10,844 nt of DNA from Planctomycetota bacterium. Its GTDB lineage: Bacteria > Planctomycetota > SZUA-567. Below, in pieces: positions 7,321 to 10,844 of this stretch. Each line of letters starts with the position of its first letter. Position 1 is the first letter of the stretch. The DNA is taken from contig JAJBSZ010000202.1 in NCBI GenBank assembly GCA_020861125.1, forward strand, positions 1-10,844. Reading direction: 5' to 3'. The notes under the pieces are model-generated. The model ran no database searches and had not been told where the DNA came from. It saw only the letters and a program-made list of their open reading frames with translations. The position numbers and the translations under genes were made by a program.

Positions 7321-7348
7321 TTGCGCCCACCGTCGCCGTGCCTATACT
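7321..7348 (+). promoter_or_regulatory. Probable sigma-70-type promoter of the chorismate mutase-PyrK gene
   Basis: TTGCGC (7321-7326), a 16-bp spacer and TATACT (7343-7348; 5/6 to TATAAT) lie in the 163-bp gap before the gene. The predicted leader is about 100 nt and contains a hairpin with GCGCCG (7383-7388) pairing CGGCGC (7396-7401) around a 7-nt loop. This is the best sigma-70-like hexamer pair I see in the window, though the -35 element is only 3/6. Confidence 0.45.
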
Positions 7349-7454
7349 CTACCGGCAGGCGGCCACGGGGTTTAACCCGCCGGCGCCGCAGTACCCGGCG
7401 CTGGCACTTCTGCCCGCCGGTGGAATCATCGTTGCCCGGCTGAGGAGCGCCAGC

Positions 7455-8549
7455 ATGTCCCTGGAAGAAATACGCGAAACCATCAACCGCCTGGACCGGG
7501 AGATCGTCCGGCTCATCGACGAACGGGCCCGGGCGGGACAGGCCGCCGGCGAATTGAAAAAGCGCCTGAACCTGCCGCTGCACAATCCCACCCGCGAGCG
7601 GGAAATCCTGGACCGTCTGGGCGACCTGTCGGACGGTTCCATGCCGCTGACCGGACTCCGAAACATCTACCGGGTGATCATGGCGGAAACCCTCGCTTCG
7701 GAGAAGGAAGACGCCGCCGCCGAAACCCCGGCCACGGGCAAGCGGGACTGCCGGGCCGAGATAATCGACAACCTGCCGGTGGCGCCGGGCTTCCGGCGGA
7801 TACGGTTGCGGGTGCCGGAATTGGCCGGAGTTTTCGCGCCGGGGCAGTTTTTCCAACTGCGCCTGGATGCCGGCACCGGTGTGCCGTTTCTCCGCCGGCC
7901 GTTCGCGCCGTCGGATTACACCGCCGATGGCCTGGCCTTCGTCTATGCCGTGGTGGGAGACGGCACCGAGCGCCTGGCCCGGCTGCCGGCGGGCACCGAG
8001 GTTTCAGTTCTCGCCCCCCTCGGCACCGGCTACGATCTTCTGCCGTCCGGCCGCGCCCTGGTGATCGGCGGCGGCTGCGGCGGGCCCAGTCTTTGTCCCC
8101 TGGTCGATCTCCTCGGCCGCAGGGGGGTGGAAACCACCGTTATCCTCGGCGCCCGTACCGCCGACGCGCTGCTCGAAGCCGACCGCTTCGCTGCCCTGGC
8201 CCACCGGCTGGTGATCGCCACCGACGACGGCAGCCGGGGCTGCCCGGGCACCTGCGTCGACGCCTATCACCAGGAGGCAGGCGCGGCCGGCGGGAAGCCG
8301 GATCGGATCTACGCCTGCGGTCCCCTGCCCATGCTCCGGGCCGCGGCCGACCTCGCGGCCGCGCTCGGGGTGGAGTGCCAGGTTTCTTTGGAAGAACGCA
8401 TGGCCTGCGGCTTTGGCGCCTGCATGGGCTGCGCCGTGCCGGTGCGCCAGCTTGACGCGCCGGACGGGTTTGTCTACCGTCGCGTATGTCAGGAAGGGCC
8501 GGTGTTCTCGGCCGACGATCTCGCTTGGGAAGCCATGGAGCAGCGGTAG
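7455..8549 (+). CDS. Chorismate mutase (AroQ)-PyrK fusion: bifunctional chorismate mutase / dihydroorotate dehydrogenase electron-transfer subunit
   Basis: This is a 364-residue two-domain protein. Residues 1-85 form an AroQ-type chorismate mutase (chorismate to prephenate). By spacing to the E. coli enzyme, Arg7, Arg24, Lys35, Arg47 and Glu48 match Arg11, Arg28, Lys39, Arg51 and Glu52. Asn44, Thr79 and Glu83 replace Asp48, Ser84 and Gln88; Glu at the last site also occurs in fungal mutases. After a charged linker (about 82-98), residues 99-364 form a PyrK/ferredoxin-reductase unit: FAD motif LRRPF (146-150), nucleotide motif IGGGCGGPSL (204-213), ACGPLPM (287-293), and a [2Fe-2S] set Cys318-x4-Cys323-x2-Cys326-x18-Cys345 with the PyrK-like VCQEGPVF ending. 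PyrK passes electrons from dihydroorotate dehydrogenase (PyrDB) to NAD+. No pyrD or aromatic gene lies beside it. GAGGAG 7 nt upstream sets the start at 7455, and both domains are in one frame with no stop or shift. Confidence 0.9.
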   Translation: MSLEEIRETINRLDREIVRLIDERARAGQAAGELKKRLNLPLHNPTREREILDRLGDLSDGSMPLTGLRNIYRVIMAETLASEKEDAAAETPATGKRDCRAEIIDNLPVAPGFRRIRLRVPELAGVFAPGQFFQLRLDAGTGVPFLRRPFAPSDYTADGLAFVYAVVGDGTERLARLPAGTEVSVLAPLGTGYDLLPSGRALVIGGGCGGPSLCPLVDLLGRRGVETTVILGARTADALLEADRFAALAHRLVIATDDGSRGCPGTCVDAYHQEAGAAGGKPDRIYACGPLPMLRAAADLAAALGVECQVSLEERMACGFGACMGCAVPVRQLDAPDGFVYRRVCQEGPVFSADDLAWEAMEQR

Positions 8550-8550
8550 C

Positions 8551-8578
8551 CGCCCGCCGACGCCGACGCCGGCGGGCG
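8551..8578 (+). repeat. Inverted repeat just after the fusion gene
   Basis: CGCCCGCCG (8551-8559) pairs with CGGCGGGCG (8570-8578) around a 10-nt loop, directly after the TAG stop. There is no T-run, so it is probably an RNA-stabilising or accessory hairpin ahead of the true terminator about 50 nt downstream. Confidence 0.5.
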
Positions 8579-8625
8579 CACCGACGCGGTATTGCCGGCT
8601 GGGTTCCCACCATCTCGCACAACAC

Positions 8626-8658
8626 AACCGGGACGTCCGACACGGACGTCCCGGTTTT
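8626..8658 (+). terminator. Rho-independent terminator of the chorismate mutase-PyrK gene
   Basis: There is a 14-bp perfect stem, AACCGGGACGTCCG (8626-8639) with its complement at 8643-8656, around an ACA triloop, running into TTTT (8655-8658). It is the clearest terminator in the window and sits 76 nt after the stop codon, so the fusion gene is the last gene of its transcript. The next gene is on the opposite strand. The AA at the left foot makes it weakly bidirectional. Confidence 0.88.
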
Positions 8659-8818
8659 CGGGGCGGTACGAAATTTCGGAACGCCTGTACGGAAGCCATG
8701 GCGGCCGGTCGCGGGCGCTCCCCGGTACGGCGGGGAAAGCCAGGGAACGGCGGCGGCGCGGTTCCAGGAAAGGCGTGACGGAATGCCGTACCGGTCTGGC
8801 GCACGGGTGGAACGGCGG

Positions 8819-9016
8819 TCAGGAGTTGGCCACCTTCCTCTCGCCGGCGGCGGCCCGGTCGGCCGCGAATTCGCCGCTGCGGATGCGCGCCAGCATGTCC
8901 CGGGCGCAGCGGGAGCAGAAGACCTCGGCGGTTTCGCCGCTGACCTCGCCCGGCCAGGGCAGACGGAACACGCCGTCGACCCGAATCCGTCGGCACTGCG
9001 AACACTGTACGATCAT
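8819..9016 (-). CDS. Small zinc-ribbon-like protein (CxxC...CxxC)
   Basis: This 65-residue protein has Cys5-x2-Cys8 and Cys34-x2-Cys37, a spacing that suits one structural zinc site. The pattern 'CSQCRRIRVDG ... FCSRCARDML' resembles small CxxC-x(n)-CxxC segments seen alone or at the ends of PAS/response-regulator proteins in many bacteria, but I cannot assign a family name. The C-terminal 25 residues are charged and probably helical. ATG at 9016 is preferred because it opens right before the first CxxC and has a GGGGG stretch 8 nt upstream. An in-frame GTG at 9133 would add 39 residues of low-complexity sequence. It lies between the terminator of the fusion gene and the divergent flagellar promoter region. 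The function is unknown. Confidence 0.6.
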   Translation of the reverse strand: MIVQCSQCRRIRVDGVFRLPWPGEVSGETAEVFCSRCARDMLARIRSGEFAADRAAAGERKVANS

Positions 9017-9369
9017 GGCACTGTCCCCCAGGAAGCGGCCCGACGCCGAGCCCGACGCCGGCGCGTTTGCCTGCCCGTGCGACCGATCGGCTGTACCCCA
9101 CATTTTCCCGGCCCGCGGCCCTTCCTTTCGCACTTTCTTCTCTTGTTAACGGCAAATGCCGCGGCAATTTTTTCCCAAAACGGGGAAGACGATCCGGCGG
9201 CCGTGGATTTCCGAATGCGCGCGGCACCCTTAATGGTTTATATCCGTTATGGTTATAAAAATTTAGACAACCGCATTCGTAAAGTGGAACGCCCATTGCA
9301 AAAGGAATGGTGGGGGCCGCTTCGCGCGGCTGGGAAATTTCTGGGGAAATGCGGTTTGGAGTTCACAGT
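9017..9369. other. 353-bp intergenic region with AT-rich island upstream of flgF
   Basis: This region separates the minus-strand zinc-ribbon gene from flgF. From about 9228 to 9300 the base composition drops sharply from the GC-rich background. It includes an inverted repeat TTTATA (9237-9242) / TATAAA (9254-9259) with an 11-bp spacer, and two similar stretches AATGGTTTAT and TTATGGTTAT in direct order about 16 bp apart. The sigma-54-type promoter sits at its 3' edge. The repeats are candidate activator or bending sites by position only. Confidence 0.5.
9285..9300 (+). promoter_or_regulatory. Sigma-54 (RpoN) -24/-12 promoter of flgFG
   Basis: The sequence TGGAACGCCCATTGCA matches the RpoN consensus TGGCACG-N4-TTGCW at all but one specified position (A for C at the fourth base). 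GG (9286-9287) and GC (9298-9299) are spaced by exactly 10 bp. Transcription would start near 9311, about 59 nt before the flgF ATG. RpoN control of rod genes, with an NtrC-type activator such as FlrC or FleQ, is well established in several flagellated lineages; the activator is not in this window. Confidence 0.8.
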
Positions 9370-10167
9370 ATGATTTACGGCATGTACCTCTCCACCATGG
9401 GGGCCATGGTGCAGTCACACCGTCACGCCACCATCAGTAACAACCTCGCCAATACCAACACCCACGGCTTCAAACCGGACTGGTCGGTGTTCACCGAGGT
9501 GCCGGTGGAAAACGAATACCATCCCAACCGCCGGTTTCTCTGGGACAAGATCCTGATGAACGTCGGCGGCGGCGTCTGGAACGACAGCACCGTCACCAAC
9601 CTCACCGCCGGTCCCCTCGAGTACACCGGCAATCCCTTCGACATCGCCCTGCAGGACGAACCGCACTCGGGAACGCATTCCTTCTTCATGCTCCGCGATG
9701 AGAGTGACGGCGAGCTGTACTACTCCCGCGACGGCCATTTCGTTCCGGATCAGGACGGCATGCTCCGCAACATGGCGGGCGACCTGGTGCTGGATCCGGA
9801 CGGACTGGCGGTCAACGTCAATGCCCCGGCCCGCAGCGTCATCACCGTGCGGGAGGACGGGGTCATCGTCGCCAATACCGAGGACGGCAATTTCATCCTG
9901 GGCCAGATCGGCGTGGCCCGCACCGCCGACCAGGCCGGCATGGTCAAGGTGGGGGACAACCGCTTTATCGCCCGCGAGGCGGAAATGGAAATCTGGCAAA
10001 ACAACGTCATGGGGGGCTACCTGGAGCAATCGGCCACCAGTGCCATCCAGGAAATGACCGATATGATCGAAGCGGCGCGCATCTACGAAACCAACATGCG
10101 CTTCCTCACCATTCAGGACGAACAGCTCGGCAATGCCGTGCGCCGGATCGCCCAGCGCGCCACCTGA
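9370..10167 (+). CDS. flgF: Flagellar basal-body rod protein FlgF
   Basis: This 265-residue axial protein builds the proximal rod of the flagellum and is exported by the flagellar type III system, so it has no cleaved signal peptide. The N-terminal rod motif is SNNLANTNTHGFK (23-35). A central TGNPFDIAL (86-94) and YSRDGHFVPDQDGML (about 118-132) match the FlgF/FlgG fold. The C-terminal coil GYLEQSATSAIQEMTDMIEAARIYE (about 216-240) has the GxLExS...EM..MI...R.YE signature. Its position directly before flgG and its weaker match to the FlgG consensus favour FlgF. ATG 9370 is preferred because TTGGAG lies about 8 nt upstream and family members start this close to the motif; an in-frame ATG at 9349 would add seven residues. 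About six extra residues (within DEPHSGTHS, 96-104) precede the FF pair, where the family usually has only G-x-G. Confidence 0.9.
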   Translation: MIYGMYLSTMGAMVQSHRHATISNNLANTNTHGFKPDWSVFTEVPVENEYHPNRRFLWDKILMNVGGGVWNDSTVTNLTAGPLEYTGNPFDIALQDEPHSGTHSFFMLRDESDGELYYSRDGHFVPDQDGMLRNMAGDLVLDPDGLAVNVNAPARSVITVREDGVIVANTEDGNFILGQIGVARTADQAGMVKVGDNRFIAREAEMEIWQNNVMGGYLEQSATSAIQEMTDMIEAARIYETNMRFLTIQDEQLGNAVRRIAQRAT

Positions 10168-10242
10168 TGCCGGTCCGGTCCGGCCGGCACGAGAAGTTTT
10201 TACGACGCGGCACCACCCGCCCAAATACAGGAGTACCCAACC

Positions 10243-10844
10243 ATGATGATCCGTTCGCTCTGGAGCGGCGCCACCGGCATGAAGGCCATGCAGTTCCAAA
10301 TTGACGCCATCGCCAACGATCTCACCAACGTCAATACCAACGGCTATAAAAAGAAGATCGTCAATTTCCAGGACCTCCTCTACCAGACCACCCGCGCCAG
10401 CGGCCTGCAGGGCGGCACCGACGGGGCGGTGAACCTGCCCGTTGGTATCCAGGTCGGTCTCGGCGTCCGGGTCTCCGGCACCACTCCGGTGATGACCCAA
10501 GGGTCGGTGGTGGAGACGGGCATCTGGTCCGACATGATGATCGAGGAAAGCCAGACCAACATGATCCGGAACTTCTTCCAGATCGATACCGGCAACGGCA
10601 ACTACGCCTATACCCGCGACGGCAGCTTCCGCGTCGACGACGAAGGCCGGTTGATGACCGTGGACGGCTATTACCTCAGCCCATCCCCCGGCAACATCGC
10701 CAACAATGCCGTGTCGGCCCAGATCACCCCGGAAGGCCGGGTCATGCAGCTTCTGCCCGACACCACCGATTGGCAGGAGGTGGGCCGCATCCAGTTGTTC
10801 ACCTTTGTCAATCCGGCCGGCCTCGAGCCGGTGGGCAACAACCG
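10243..10844 (+). CDS. flgG: Flagellar distal rod protein FlgG (partial, 3' end beyond window)
   Basis: The first 200 residues of FlgG, the distal rod subunit, are present and the frame stays open to the window edge. It opens MMIRSLWSGATGMKAMQFQ and continues DLTNVNTNGYK (26-36), FQDLLYQT (42-49), LPVGIQVGLGVR (65-76), TQGSVVETG (85-93), YAYTRDGSFRVDDEGRL (121-137) and FVNPAGLEPVGNN (188-200), all collinear with FlgG. ATG 10243 (or 10246) has AGGAG (10229-10233) 9 nt upstream. It lies 75 nt after flgF and is probably co-transcribed from the RpoN promoter. The usual D-x-A-I-x-G-x-G-F-F segment is altered: DMMIE is followed by ESQTNMIRN and then FF, six residues longer than the norm and without the glycines. 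The expected full length of about 260 residues means roughly 60 residues are missing. Confidence 0.95.
   Translation, partial: MMIRSLWSGATGMKAMQFQIDAIANDLTNVNTNGYKKKIVNFQDLLYQTTRASGLQGGTDGAVNLPVGIQVGLGVRVSGTTPVMTQGSVVETGIWSDMMIEESQTNMIRNFFQIDTGNGNYAYTRDGSFRVDDEGRLMTVDGYYLSPSPGNIANNAVSAQITPEGRVMQLLPDTTDWQEVGRIQLFTFVNPAGLEPVGNN

Noticed and set aside
6152..7330. In-frame upstream extension of gmhB on the minus strand
   Set aside because: GmhB is complete from 6151, and the extension lies opposite the better-patterned plus-strand gene at 6305-7291.
7401..7420. TGGCAC at 7402 as a second sigma-54 promoter
   Set aside because: There is no TTGC/GC element at the required 10-bp GG-to-GC spacing.
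9150..9173. CGGCAAATGCCG plus T-run as a terminator before flgF
   Set aside because: The loop would be only 2 nt, and no plus-strand transcript is expected to reach it after the terminator at 8626-8658.
8004..9373. Open frames on both strands across the end of the fusion gene and the following gap
   Set aside because: They cross a clear intrinsic terminator and intergenic DNA, and the translations show no domain or coding character.
10168..10205. TGCCGG/CCGGCA hairpin followed by TTTTT between flgF and flgG
   Set aside because: The stem is only 6 bp with a 10-nt loop, and the T-run starts 7 nt after it, so it is a poor terminator; flgF and flgG are expected to be co-transcribed.

Overview
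The window comes from a GC-rich, Gram-negative, flagellated bacterium. Heptose-phosphate metabolism (gmhB) implies lipopolysaccharide, and flgF and flgG imply a basal-body rod. A PyrK-type electron-transfer domain suggests an NAD-linked (class 1B) dihydroorotate dehydrogenase, which is common in anaerobes and facultative anaerobes. I cannot name the phylum from sequence alone. The mix (sigma-70 family factor plus HDOD protein, KtrAB, sigma-54-type flagellar promoter) would fit a deltaproteobacterial-grade or PVC-like lineage, but that is inference.

Layout. (1) Positions 77-1859, minus strand: a sigma-70 family factor followed by a degenerate HDOD protein, with a 24-bp perfect palindrome between them. 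(2) 1860-2417: a 558-bp divergent intergenic region with weak promoter candidates and a strong leader hairpin. (3) 2418-5589, plus strand: a tight three-gene run of an exported TPR-like protein, KtrA (cytosolic RCK gating subunit) and KtrB (K+-translocating subunit). (4) 5576-6151, minus strand: gmhB, convergent with ktrB and overlapping its end by 14 bp. (5) 6305-7291, plus strand: an unrecognised, cysteine-free, helix-rich protein. (6) 7455-8549, plus strand: a single gene encoding an AroQ-type chorismate mutase fused to a PyrK-type FAD/[2Fe-2S] protein. It has its own promoter candidate and ends at a very good intrinsic terminator. (7) 8819-9016, minus strand: a small CxxC...CxxC protein. 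(8) 9017-9369: an AT-rich intergenic island with a near-consensus sigma-54 promoter, followed by flgF and the start of flgG, which runs off the window.

The most interesting item is the chorismate mutase-PyrK fusion. It joins the branch point of aromatic amino-acid synthesis to the redox subunit of pyrimidine synthesis in one 364-residue chain, and the key residues of both halves are largely retained. Next are a six-residue insertion at the same place in both FlgF and FlgG, a two-residue Pro-containing insertion in the promoter-recognition helix-turn-helix of the sigma factor, and the sigma-54 promoter that predicts how the rod genes are controlled.
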